64,000 nucleotides of DNA from JAGMES01 sp023128035 (GTDB lineage Bacteria > Bacillota > Halanaerobiia > DY22613): the NCBI GenBank assembly GCA_030627905.1, contig DAOVRZ010000015.1, positions 4,169-68,168 on the forward strand. Direction: 5' to 3'. Positions within the stretch are counted from its first letter, which is position 1; every line of letters begins with the position of its first letter. The notes under the pieces were generated by a model. It was not told the origin of the DNA and made no database searches. It worked only from the letters and a program-made list of their open reading frames with translations. The translations under genes were made by a program, and so were the position numbers. Below are positions 41,193 through 50,118 of the stretch, piece after piece.

Positions 41193-42414
41193 AAATCAAA
41201 AAGAGTATCAAGAGAAAAGAAATGCAATGCTAGCAGAGTTAGAAAAATTACTTAACGAAGGCAATATTGAGGGCTTCAATGCAAAAGAACAAGAGATCAA
41301 GGATTTAGATGCAAAATTCGAAGCATGGGGAAAGGCTCAGGCTAATTTAAACGCTTTGAAAGATACCAGCAAAATATCTAATCAAATCTTAAATATTAAT
41401 AACGGTCAAGACAATGTAATTACTCCTCAAAATCAAAAGCCGATAGTAAGTGATCCATACAATTCTGCAGAATATCGTACTGAATTTATGAATTTTTGTA
41501 AAACTGGAGTATTACCAAATCTCAGCAATGCAGACGTAACCACAACTACTACTGATGCTGGTGCAGTAATTCCAACTACTATCATGAAAGAAATCATTAA
41601 AGAGATGAAAGAATACGGACAGATATTTAGCCGTATTCGTGGCACAAATATTCAAGGTGGCGTGGAAGTACCAATTCTTACACTTAAACCAAAAGCGACT
41701 TGGATCGGTGAAAATAGTCGGTCAGAAGATCAGAAAGTTACTTCTAACACAAATGTAACTTTTACTTATCATGGCTTAGAGTGCAGAATAGCAATTTCAT
41801 TACTTGCGGAAATCGTTACATTAGATATGTTTGAAGCAGAATTTACAAAGTTAACTGCCGAGGCTATGGTAATAGCTTTAGAAACTGCAATTATAAAAGG
41901 TTCTGGAGTGGGTCAACCTTTAGGGCTTACTGTTGATCCTAGAATTGGTGCTTCCCAATTAATCGTTTTATCCCCTACTGAGTTCTCTAGTTGGTCAGAC
42001 TGGAAAAAGAAAGTAATGGCTAAAATTCCTCTTGCATACAGAAACGGTGGAACTTTCATTATGGCAGCAGGCACATTCGAAGGGTACATTGACAACATGA
42101 ATGATGCTAATGGCCAACCGATTGGTAGAATTAATTATAATGTTACAAAAGATAAAACACAGGAAAGATTTAATGGTAGAGATGTAATTTTAGTAGAAGA
42201 TGACATTGTTACACCTTACGATTCTGCAAATACTGATGATGTTGTTGTGATTTTCTGCAAACTCAAAGATTACTGCATAAACTCCAATATGCAAATGAAA
42301 ACCTTTAGATGGTTAGATCACGACACTAACCAATGGATCAACAAAGCTATACTTATTGCAGATGGAAAAATTCTTGATCCTAAAGGCGTTATTCTAATCA
42401 AGAAAGGTGTATAA
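41185..42414 (+). CDS. HK97-type major capsid protein
   Basis: 409 residues. Residues 1-90 are a coiled-coil delta/scaffold domain (EKRNAMLAELEKLLNEGN), probably removed by the adjacent protease. The HK97 fold follows (ADVTTTTTDAGAVIPTTIMK, AEAMVIALETAIIKGSGVGQ, VIFCKLKDYCINSNMQ). GGGAGG lies before the ATG. Confidence 0.95.
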   Translation: MFKNQKEYQEKRNAMLAELEKLLNEGNIEGFNAKEQEIKDLDAKFEAWGKAQANLNALKDTSKISNQILNINNGQDNVITPQNQKPIVSDPYNSAEYRTEFMNFCKTGVLPNLSNADVTTTTTDAGAVIPTTIMKEIIKEMKEYGQIFSRIRGTNIQGGVEVPILTLKPKATWIGENSRSEDQKVTSNTNVTFTYHGLECRIAISLLAEIVTLDMFEAEFTKLTAEAMVIALETAIIKGSGVGQPLGLTVDPRIGASQLIVLSPTEFSSWSDWKKKVMAKIPLAYRNGGTFIMAAGTFEGYIDNMNDANGQPIGRINYNVTKDKTQERFNGRDVILVEDDIVTPYDSANTDDVVVIFCKLKDYCINSNMQMKTFRWLDHDTNQWINKAILIADGKILDPKGVILIKKGV

Positions 42415-42459
42415 AAGAGAGGGATAAACCCTTTCTTATCTTTCTAAAGAGGTGATACT

Positions 42460-42738
42460 GTGTTAGAAAGTGTTAAAAGTACTTTAAGAATATCAGTAAA
42501 TGATCTTGATGGTGATATTCAGGATTTAATCGATGCGGCAAAAGCTGACTTGAAACTATCAGGAGTTAATAAAATCGAAGATACAGATCCACTAATCAAA
42601 AGAGCAATAAAAGTATACTGTAAGGCTAATTTTGGATATGACAATCCCGAAGCAGAGAAGTTTCAACAATCTTTTGATATGTTAAAACAGCATTTAAGTT
42701 TATCGGTAGAATACACGGTGATTGAAGATGAGGCATAA
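42460..42738 (+). CDS. Head-tail connector (gp6-like)
   Basis: 92 residues from GTG behind AAAGAGGTG. The helical pattern of DLDGDIQDLIDAAKADLKLSG and IKRAIKVYCKANFGYDNPEA matches phage gp6-type connectors that ring the portal. Confidence 0.85.
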   Translation: MLESVKSTLRISVNDLDGDIQDLIDAAKADLKLSGVNKIEDTDPLIKRAIKVYCKANFGYDNPEAEKFQQSFDMLKQHLSLSVEYTVIEDEA

Positions 42739-43015
42739 TCAAGTCATCTATCTTTTATCTACCGAAATCGTTACTGATGATCTAAAAAATCAAATAGAGC
42801 AGGATACTGAAAGAAGAGTATTTGCAAATGAGTTCTCTGTATCATCAAACGAATATTATAATGCAGCTGCATCAGGGTTAAAAATATCCAAGCGTTTTGA
42901 AATATATTCTTTTGAATATAAGGATGAAGAAAAACTTAAACATGATGGCGTGACTTATGAAATAGTTAGGACAGAAGGTAAAGGCGAAAAAATACGTTTG
43001 ACGTGTAAGAGGTGA
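42728..43015 (+). CDS. Head-closure protein
   Basis: 95 residues from ATG 42728, overlapping the connector gene. The beta-rich C-terminus (SKRFEIYSFEYKDEEKLKHDG then YEIVRT) fits the SPP1 gp16/HK97 gp8-type stoppers. Its position supports the call; the sequence signal is modest. Confidence 0.7.
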   Translation: MRHNQVIYLLSTEIVTDDLKNQIEQDTERRVFANEFSVSSNEYYNAAASGLKISKRFEIYSFEYKDEEKLKHDGVTYEIVRTEGKGEKIRLTCKR

Positions 43016-43021
43016 TGGCTA

Positions 43022-43402
43022 ATGGTTAATATCTCAATAGATCAACTAGCCAACGAGATTACAAAAGCGGTGCAGGAGTACACTGAGGATGTAACGGAGG
43101 CTATTGAGAAAGAAGTAGATGAAATAGCCAAACTTATTTTAAAAGAAATCAAAGCAACTGCACCAAAAAATACTGGCAGATATATTAAAGGGTTTAAGTC
43201 TACTCAACAAAGAAAAGATGGAAACAAAAGGCGCGTTATATGGAATAAAAAAGAATCGTGGCGTGTTCATCTTTTAGAGTTTGGCCATGCAAAACAAAAT
43301 GGTGGTAGAGTCAGAGCTTTTCCTCATGTAAGACCTGCATATGATAAACACGAACCACCATTTGTGGAGAGAGTTAAGCAGATTATTAAGAGAGGTGGTT
43401 AA
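43022..43402 (+). CDS. HK97 gp10-like tail component
   Basis: 126 residues. KATAPKNTGRYIKGFKS, WRVHLLEFGHAKQNGGRV and FPHVRPAYDK are the signature blocks of the HK97 gp10 family, proteins at the head-tail joining region. The order matches the usual module. Confidence 0.88.
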   Translation: MVNISIDQLANEITKAVQEYTEDVTEAIEKEVDEIAKLILKEIKATAPKNTGRYIKGFKSTQQRKDGNKRRVIWNKKESWRVHLLEFGHAKQNGGRVRAFPHVRPAYDKHEPPFVERVKQIIKRGG

Positions 43403-43403
43403 C

Positions 43404-43733
43404 TTGCAACAGTCCGAACTTGCGCAAGCCTTAGAAAGTACTACAATTCCTGTAGCATATAGAGAATTCAAAGATACTAAAAAGAATCCTGCACCATTGC
43501 CACCATTCATTACTTATCAATTCGCTTATGGCAGTGATTTTGTGGCAGATAATCAAAACTATGTTGATATAGAGAATTTTCAAATTGAACTCTATACATC
43601 TAAAAAAGATCCTGGTACTGAAAAATTAGTCCAGGACAAATTGAAAGAGTTGAGGCTACCTTATAGCAAGGTAGAATTTTTTTTGGAAAGTGAAGAGTTA
43701 ATCCAAGTCATTTATGAAGTTCAACTTATATAA
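43404..43733 (+). CDS. Tail completion/terminator protein
   Basis: The TTG at 43404 is chosen because AGAGGTGG precedes it; the longer frame from 43341 lies inside the gp10-like gene. 109 residues (LAQALESTTIPVAYREFKDT, LPPFITYQFAYGSDFVADNQ) fit the gp11/tail-terminator position and size. The family assignment relies mostly on synteny. Confidence 0.7.
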   Translation: MQQSELAQALESTTIPVAYREFKDTKKNPAPLPPFITYQFAYGSDFVADNQNYVDIENFQIELYTSKKDPGTEKLVQDKLKELRLPYSKVEFFLESEELIQVIYEVQLI

Positions 43734-43751
43734 TTACAGGAGGTTAAAACA

Positions 43752-44333
43752 ATGGATAAAAACAAAATTATTTTTGGTTTAGAACAATTTCACATAGCTT
43801 TTTTTGATACAGAAGCAGCACAACCACCTGCGTGGAAAGTACCTATAGCTATAGCTGGAATCATAAAGCTTAGCCCGAGTGCGCAGGGCGAGGAATCAAA
43901 ATTTTATGCCGATAACATCTTATACCACACAGAAACAACTAACGATGGATATACAGCAACTCTTGAAGCATTTCTTATTCCTGATATTGTGAAAGCTGAA
44001 ATGCTAGGTTGGGAAATTGATGATAATGGAATGTTGGTGGAAGTTGCAGATGGTAAAGCGAAGAAATTTGCCTTAATGGGGCAAGTAAAGGGAGATAAAA
44101 AAAATAGAAGGTTTGTATACTATGATTGCAAAGCGAGCCGACCTTCTAAAGAATATTCTTCAAAGACGAATTCAGTTACACCTTCAACTGATTCTTTGAA
44201 TCTTACTATCTTACCTATCGAAGTTAACAGTAAGAAAATTGTTAAAGGCGTTCTGGAACTAAGTGAGACTAATGCAATAGTTTACAACGGTTTCTTTGAT
44301 GCCGTAACATTGCCAAAGGAGGCGGCTGCATAA
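43752..44333 (+). CDS. Major tail protein (phi13-type)
   Basis: 193 residues. FGLEQFHIAFFDTEAAQPPA, AQGEESKFYADNILYHTETT and FALMGQVKGDKKNRRFVYYD are typical of the phi13-family tube protein. It polymerises into the siphovirus tail tube. ACAGGAGG precedes the ATG. The two frameshifted chaperone genes and the tape measure follow. Confidence 0.93.
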   Translation: MDKNKIIFGLEQFHIAFFDTEAAQPPAWKVPIAIAGIIKLSPSAQGEESKFYADNILYHTETTNDGYTATLEAFLIPDIVKAEMLGWEIDDNGMLVEVADGKAKKFALMGQVKGDKKNRRFVYYDCKASRPSKEYSSKTNSVTPSTDSLNLTILPIEVNSKKIVKGVLELSETNAIVYNGFFDAVTLPKEAAA

Positions 44334-44334
44334 A

Positions 44335-44688
44335 ATGAGAACAATAACTATAGACGGTAAAGAATTAGGGCTAAGGGCTACACCTTTAGCCCTTTTGTAT
44401 TATAGGCAAGAATTCAAGAAAGATTTAATTGGTGATTTGGTAAGTTTAACTGAAATGGCTGACGACTTAACCAAAATGGATTCCGTGAAGCTTTTGCAAA
44501 TGGTATGGGCAATGAATAAGGCTCACAACTTTGGTAAGCAGTTTTCTAACTTTGAAAAATGGTTAGAAGGATTAGAAAGCGTTGACTTTAGCGACGAAGG
44601 ATTTATGCTAGAAGTCATAGGTGAAGCCGAAAATGGCTTTTTTCGTGGAAGTGGATCAGGAAAGCAACTCCAACAACTCCCAAGATAA
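44335..44688 (+). CDS. Tail assembly chaperone, zero-frame product (gpG-like)
   Basis: 117 residues; TITIDGKELGLRATPLALLYYRQ begins an all-helical protein. It sits between the major tail and tape measure genes, where gpG-like chaperones are found. The frame passes GGC TTT TTT C at 44635-44644, beyond which only 15 codons remain before the stop. Confidence 0.8.
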   Translation: MRTITIDGKELGLRATPLALLYYRQEFKKDLIGDLVSLTEMADDLTKMDSVKLLQMVWAMNKAHNFGKQFSNFEKWLEGLESVDFSDEGFMLEVIGEAENGFFRGSGSGKQLQQLPR

Positions 44689-44872
44689 TGAAACCCCAGA
44701 ACGATTAGATTTAAGAATAATAGCAAGTGCTAAGAAAATGAGTTTATCATTTTGGGAATTAAATGAATTTACGGTAAATGATTTTATTAAGTTTGCCGAC
44801 ATTTACACTGGAAGAGAAAAAGAGAAGAAAGCAACACAGGAAGATATTGATTCATTTTTTGGAACCTCCTAA
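44335..44872 (+). CDS. Predicted frameshift fusion of the tail assembly chaperones (gpGT-like)
   Basis: The second open frame (44621-44872; AFFVEVDQESNSNNSQDNET, then RLDLRIIASAKKMSLSFWEL and DSFFGTS) lies in the +1 frame relative to the first, with no good start of its own. The T6 run at 44638-44643 (TTT TTT C) would allow a +1 slip, or a -2 slip, to join them into a gpGT-like fusion of about 179 residues. Programmed frameshifting at this locus is conserved in long-tailed phages. Confidence 0.75.
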
Positions 44873-44909
44873 CGCTTGCTAGGGGGTTCTCATTGTGGGG
44901 GGTGAAACC

Positions 44910-47900
44910 GTGGCTGAGAATATCAAAGGTATAAATGTAACTATAGGAAGTGATACTACAGGGCTTGCTAAGGCTTTGGGTGATGTCAATAAACACGCAA
45001 AAAATATTCAAAGAGAACTTTGGCAAGTTGAAAAACTTCTTAAATTAGATCCTAAAAACACTGAATTAGTTGCACAGAAGCAGAAGTTATTGGGTGATGC
45101 AGTCAAGAATTCAGAAGAAAAACTTAATAAACTCAAAACTGCTCAGGAACAGGTTAACGAGCAGTTTAAGAATGGAGAAATTAGCGCTGGTCAATATAGA
45201 GCATTTGAAAGAGAAATAGTAAATGCCGAACAGCAGTTAGATAAGTTTAAAACTCAATTAGGCAGTACTAATTCTAAGTCAGAGTTATTTGCTCAAAAAA
45301 TGCAGGCGATTGGAGATAAATTAAGGTCAATCGGTGATAAGATGTCCAGCGTTGGCAAAAGTATGACCACAAGCATTTCATTACCCATTGCTGCCGTAGG
45401 AACAGCAATAACAGTAATGGCTACTAAAGCGGCAGGTGCAACGGATCGAATCGACAAACTAAGCCAACGACTAGGATTATCCCGAAAAAGTTTTCAAGAG
45501 CTAGAATTTGTACTAAGTCAGAGTGGATCTTCAATGGAATCATTACAAAGTGGCATGAAAGTAATGGTTCAGAGGATGGCAGATTTAGAAACTGGTACAG
45601 GAAAAGGATCAGAAGCTTTCCAAAAGCTTGGTATAAGTTTCGATGATATAAAAGACCTTTCGCAAGAAGATATTTTCAAGTTAACTGTTGAGCGATTTAA
45701 TGAGATGGAAGATGGAGCAGAGAAAGCCGCTTTAGCTCAGGATTTATTCAGTAGATCAGGACAGGAATTATTACCTCTATTAAATGCAAATTCAGGAGCA
45801 GTAGAAGAAATGACTAAGCAAGCTCATGATCTAGGCTTAGTTCTTTCTGATGAATCAATAGATGCAGGTGTGATGTTCACTGATACAATGGATCAGATAA
45901 AAAGGTCACTAGGAGCAGTAACGACTAATATCGGTACAAAACTTATGCCAGCCTTTAAAAGTTTGATTCCTATTATCCAAAATAATTTAGTGCCTGCAGC
46001 TCAACATCTAGCTTCAAAAGTTTCTGGATTAGTAACTTGGTTTACTAATCTAAGTCCTAAAACTCAAAAATTAATCCTTGGATTAGCTGGGTTAGCGGCA
46101 GCACTTGGGCCTGTTCTAATTGTTGTTGGTAAAATCACAACAGGAGTAGGAGCATTAGTACCGCTTATGACGAAATTAGGAACAGTAATAGGTGGCATAT
46201 CTCTTCCAGTAGTCGGAACAGTTGCAGTTATAGCAGCACTGGCAACTGTAGCAATTGAAGTATATCGAAATTGGGAACAAGTAAAAGACTCCCTAGGAGC
46301 AATCTGGGAAGTAATAAAAGCTTCCGTCCAAGGACTCGTAATCGGCGTGAAAATTGCTTTTGAAGGCATGAAAACTGCTGTATTAGGTGCAGTTAACTTT
46401 ATGATTGAAAAGTTAGGAGTACTTGAAAAGATCCCATTTGGAGTAGGGGACAAATTCAAAGGTTTAAAGGACTCTATAACTGACAGCGTGGACTCTTCAG
46501 CATTAAAGATTCAAGAGTTGAAAGATCAGGCAACAGAGAATGGAAAGAAACTTCAAGAAGCCACTAAAAATATGGGAGTATCTTTTGGGGATTTAGGAAG
46601 TGCTATTTTTGATGATGTAAAAAGCATCATTTCTTCTATGACTGGTATGACAAAGACCACAGAAGAGGAGTTAGCAAATCAAACTGAAACTATAGAAGTT
46701 AATGCAGAAGAACAGACTAATATAATTGATACTAACATGGAAGAACAAAATAACATTATTGAAACTGGCTTAGAAGATCAGAACACAATAGTTGAAGAAA
46801 AAACAGATTTACAGACAGCAATTATTGAAGATGCAGCAGAAGAACAAGTTAAGATTAGAGAAAAGTTTGAAAGTGAATGGACTAAAAAATTATTTAATGC
46901 TACTGCTTCAAGACTGAAAAAGTTAGAAGAAGAGAAGCAAGAAGCATTAAAGGAAGCTGAAGAACTCGGAGCAGATAAGACAGCCATACTTGCTTATTAC
47001 GCTCAAATAGAGCAAGAGATATTAGACAAAGCAACAGAGGAAAAGCAGAAAAAACAAGAAGTACAGGATAAATTAGACGAGCAAACTAGAAAAGCACAAC
47101 TTGAAGCCGAACAAAAGAAAGCTGAAACTTTAGCTACTTTTGAAGAAGGTTGGACTAATAAAGTTTTAGAACAATCTGGCACGAGAGCAGAAATTTTAGA
47201 AGCCGAGAAGCAGGAAGCATTAAAAAAAGCCGAGGAGCTAGGAGTAGACAAAACCGCCATTTTAGAATTTTATACTCAAGAAGAGCAAAAAATCAAGGAT
47301 GCAGATCTTGAAATTAAGAAGAAACAGGCAGAAGATGAAAAGAAAATAATTGAGGGTGTAACTGGAAAATGGTCAGATTCACTTGTTAGTTTTGTTGATA
47401 CTATCGCAAGTGGTCAAAAAACCTTTAAGGAAGCCATGAAAGATATGCTTCTAAATCTCATTACCATGTTAGAAAAACAAGTAATAGCCTCACAACTTGC
47501 AGCTACAGGTATTGCTTGGGCTAATGCTACATGGGATTGGGGCGTGAGTCTTGCGAAGCTAGGAGCAGCATTACCAAAGCTGGCACTTACTATGGCTGGC
47601 TTTGAAGGTTTAAAGGGAGCCATTAGAGGACTTGCTACAGGAGGTAAAGTTGTTGCACCTACAATGGCTTTGATCGGAGAAGGTGCGGACAATGAGGCAG
47701 TGCTTCCTTTGAATCAATCTGTATTTAGTGAGTTAGGCAGAAACATTGCTGCTAATATGCCACAACCAGTAGCAGTAGCAACTTCCTCTTCAAGACCAGC
47801 AGAATTACATCTTCACATTGGAACTTTGGTTGCTGATGATCTAGGACTTAAAAAGCTTGAAAGAACGCTGAGTAAGTTTCGTATTGGTGAAACTACAAGG

Positions 47901-47918
47901 TTGGGTGGTGCGACTTAA
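44910..47918 (+). CDS. Tape measure protein
   Basis: About 1002 residues from GTG 44910 (GGGGGGTG upstream), starting MAENIKGINVTIGSDTTGLA. An N-terminal coiled coil precedes a hydrophobic membrane-active region (about 375-450, PKTQKLILGLAGLAAALGPV). Next are short repeats of a (E)EQ(T/N)NIIxT type (about 595-640). Two long tandem repeats follow, each containing EKQEAL(K)xAEELGxDKTAIL (about 640-800). The C-terminus has GGKVVAPTMALIGEGADNEA. It sets the tail length and helps DNA entry. Confidence 0.95.
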   Translation: MAENIKGINVTIGSDTTGLAKALGDVNKHAKNIQRELWQVEKLLKLDPKNTELVAQKQKLLGDAVKNSEEKLNKLKTAQEQVNEQFKNGEISAGQYRAFEREIVNAEQQLDKFKTQLGSTNSKSELFAQKMQAIGDKLRSIGDKMSSVGKSMTTSISLPIAAVGTAITVMATKAAGATDRIDKLSQRLGLSRKSFQELEFVLSQSGSSMESLQSGMKVMVQRMADLETGTGKGSEAFQKLGISFDDIKDLSQEDIFKLTVERFNEMEDGAEKAALAQDLFSRSGQELLPLLNANSGAVEEMTKQAHDLGLVLSDESIDAGVMFTDTMDQIKRSLGAVTTNIGTKLMPAFKSLIPIIQNNLVPAAQHLASKVSGLVTWFTNLSPKTQKLILGLAGLAAALGPVLIVVGKITTGVGALVPLMTKLGTVIGGISLPVVGTVAVIAALATVAIEVYRNWEQVKDSLGAIWEVIKASVQGLVIGVKIAFEGMKTAVLGAVNFMIEKLGVLEKIPFGVGDKFKGLKDSITDSVDSSALKIQELKDQATENGKKLQEATKNMGVSFGDLGSAIFDDVKSIISSMTGMTKTTEEELANQTETIEVNAEEQTNIIDTNMEEQNNIIETGLEDQNTIVEEKTDLQTAIIEDAAEEQVKIREKFESEWTKKLFNATASRLKKLEEEKQEALKEAEELGADKTAILAYYAQIEQEILDKATEEKQKKQEVQDKLDEQTRKAQLEAEQKKAETLATFEEGWTNKVLEQSGTRAEILEAEKQEALKKAEELGVDKTAILEFYTQEEQKIKDADLEIKKKQAEDEKKIIEGVTGKWSDSLVSFVDTIASGQKTFKEAMKDMLLNLITMLEKQVIASQLAATGIAWANATWDWGVSLAKLGAALPKLALTMAGFEGLKGAIRGLATGGKVVAPTMALIGEGADNEAVLPLNQSVFSELGRNIAANMPQPVAVATSSSRPAELHLHIGTLVADDLGLKKLERTLSKFRIGETTRLGGAT

Positions 47919-48250
47919 TGAAACTAAACGGAATTAAAATACCCACACCAGATGATATTCCCATTGATGAAAAACAAATTTGTAAAACTGAAAGAATGGC
48001 ATCAGGTCGAATGGTTAAAGATGTTGTGGCAATTAAGAATAAATATTCTCTATCTTACAAAGGATTATTACCTGATGATGCTATGACATTCATTAATATA
48101 TTCAGGGCTGGTAATTCGGTTAGTTTTGAATATGAAGATGCAGAAGGTAGCCACAATAAAACGGTATATCTAACCTCATTACCGCGTGAGCTATACCGTT
48201 TTAAGCCACAATACACTCAAAATGTGAGTATTACATTAGAGGAGGAATAG
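47918..48250 (+). CDS. Small tail-tip protein
   Basis: 110 residues directly after the tape measure gene (overlapping by one base). It begins KLNGIKIPTPDDIPIDEKQI and is beta-rich. A distal tail or tail-tip adaptor role is inferred from synteny and size. Confidence 0.7.
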   Translation: MKLNGIKIPTPDDIPIDEKQICKTERMASGRMVKDVVAIKNKYSLSYKGLLPDDAMTFINIFRAGNSVSFEYEDAEGSHNKTVYLTSLPRELYRFKPQYTQNVSITLEEE

Positions 48251-48252
48251 CC

Positions 48253-50118
48253 ATGTATGCAGTTAGTCAAAGTTTTTTAGATGCAGTTATAGCTGGTAAA
48301 CGCAGAATACATGGCAAAGTATTAATTGACTGGACTGACACCTTTATAGATCAGTCAATAGAGGTGTCAGTGAATGAAGGGGATAATATATCATATCCCC
48401 AACAAGTAGCAGACAATATCAAAGTACCATCTAAAAAATGGGCTTCACTTGATGGCTCATGGATTTTAGATGGTACTTATTCATTAGCACCTGATGAAGA
48501 AAATCCTAAATATCAGATGGGTTGGTGGGGTACTTCAATAGCTGGGGTAGGTGGTTTATTCTCTAATCCTTATCCTACCTTAATAATTACCTTCTTCTCA
48601 CGTCCTGTAAGGAAGTTAGAGGTTATAGGTGACTCATTAAGGCAAGAGTGGCCAGTTGACTTTGTAATTAACCTTTACGACGAATCAACTATTGTACACT
48701 CAGAGTCTATAATCGGAAACGACCAGATAGAATGGGTAAAAGATATTAGTGATCTTCAGATTTTATCAGTAACAAAAATAGAGTTACAAATAAAAAAGTG
48801 GAGTCATGAAGGTAAGCAAGTAAAAATTCTTGAGTTTTTTACTTCTATCCAGGAGGAATATTTAGCAGATGATATTATGTTTATAAGTTTGTTAGAAGAG
48901 CGAGAAGTTGCAAATGGCAGCCTACCAATAGGGAATATATCATCAAACGAAGTTGATATAAAGCTCAGTAATATTGACCGTATCTTTGATGCGGAAAATA
49001 GCACTTCGAGACTATATCAACTTATTAAAAAGAATCGAAGAATAAAACCGTTTTTAGGAATAGAGTTACATGACAAAAGCGTCGAATGGGTTCCATTGGG
49101 TGTTTTTTATTCAGGTGATTGGAATGTACCAGAGACTGAAATTTGGGCTTCAACTTCTGGACGTGATAGGCTGGAACTACTTAGAGGAACAACATTCTCA
49201 ATTAGCCAGGTACTACAAAATATTAGCTTGTATGATCTTGCAGTAATGATATTAGAACATGCAGGACTAAAGGAATCTGAGTATTGGATCGACGATGAAT
49301 TAAAGGATGATGTAATACCGTGGTCATACTTCAATCCTGTTAGACATAGAGAGGCACTAAGAAAAATTGCTGAAGCTTGCTTAGGGCAAGTATATGCAGA
49401 TCGTGAAGGCGTGATCAGGATTGAAGGTGCTTCTTTTATCGAAAGTCGAACAACTGAAGCCTATGTAATTACAAGAGATAACTATATTAACAGAAGCAGA
49501 CCAACGAATTCTTCACAGATTGCAAATTATATAGTTGTAAATACTCAACCTCTAAAGCCTACAGAAATTCAGGAGGTTTACAGGTCTAATGAGCCTGTTT
49601 TAGTGGGTGCTGGTGATACAAAGAGTATCACTATATTTTATAGTGATAAGCCTGTCATAGAAGCCACAGTAAGCCTTGAAGAAACTACCAATATAATAAT
49701 AACCGATGTCAGTTATTACTCTTGGGGAGCCAATGTCAGCCTAACAAATCAAGGGATAACAGAGGAATCTTGTATTATCGTTGCGAATGGCAAAATATTA
49801 AAAATTCAAGGCTCTGAAAGAATTACTGAAAGTGATCCAGAAAGCATTATTGATAACGGCCGTTTAGAGTTTGAACTGCCAGCGAACCATTTAATACAAA
49901 CTGAAGAGATATCCCGAAAAATAGCAAGTAAACTCCTTTCATCTTTTAAAGATCCACGAAGAGATTTATCTTTAGACTGGCGTGGTAATCCTGCCTTACT
50001 TCTGGCTGATGAAATAGAGGTAGAAGAAAGATATGGAAACTCTAAATTTTACGTTACTCGTCAAAATATAGAATATGACGGAGGACTTACAGCACAGACA
50101 GAGGGGAGGAAAATATAA
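48253..50118 (+). CDS. Tail-tip/baseplate hub protein (Tal-like)
   Basis: 621 residues, beta-rich. The N-terminus (MYAVSQSFLDAVIAGKRRIH) and the middle segment (LRKIAEACLGQVYADREGVI) are typical of phage structural proteins behind the tape measure. No peptidase or lysozyme motif was seen. GGAGGAAT precedes the start, and the stop overlaps the next ATG (ATGA). Confidence 0.75.
   Translation: MYAVSQSFLDAVIAGKRRIHGKVLIDWTDTFIDQSIEVSVNEGDNISYPQQVADNIKVPSKKWASLDGSWILDGTYSLAPDEENPKYQMGWWGTSIAGVGGLFSNPYPTLIITFFSRPVRKLEVIGDSLRQEWPVDFVINLYDESTIVHSESIIGNDQIEWVKDISDLQILSVTKIELQIKKWSHEGKQVKILEFFTSIQEEYLADDIMFISLLEEREVANGSLPIGNISSNEVDIKLSNIDRIFDAENSTSRLYQLIKKNRRIKPFLGIELHDKSVEWVPLGVFYSGDWNVPETEIWASTSGRDRLELLRGTTFSISQVLQNISLYDLAVMILEHAGLKESEYWIDDELKDDVIPWSYFNPVRHREALRKIAEACLGQVYADREGVIRIEGASFIESRTTEAYVITRDNYINRSRPTNSSQIANYIVVNTQPLKPTEIQEVYRSNEPVLVGAGDTKSITIFYSDKPVIEATVSLEETTNIIITDVSYYSWGANVSLTNQGITEESCIIVANGKILKIQGSERITESDPESIIDNGRLEFELPANHLIQTEEISRKIASKLLSSFKDPRRDLSLDWRGNPALLLADEIEVEERYGNSKFYVTRQNIEYDGGLTAQTEGRKI

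Noticed and set aside
46064..46459. 131-residue minus-strand frame inside the tape measure gene
   Set aside because: Pro/Thr/Ala-rich antisense shadow of a coding region with strong family evidence; no start signals.
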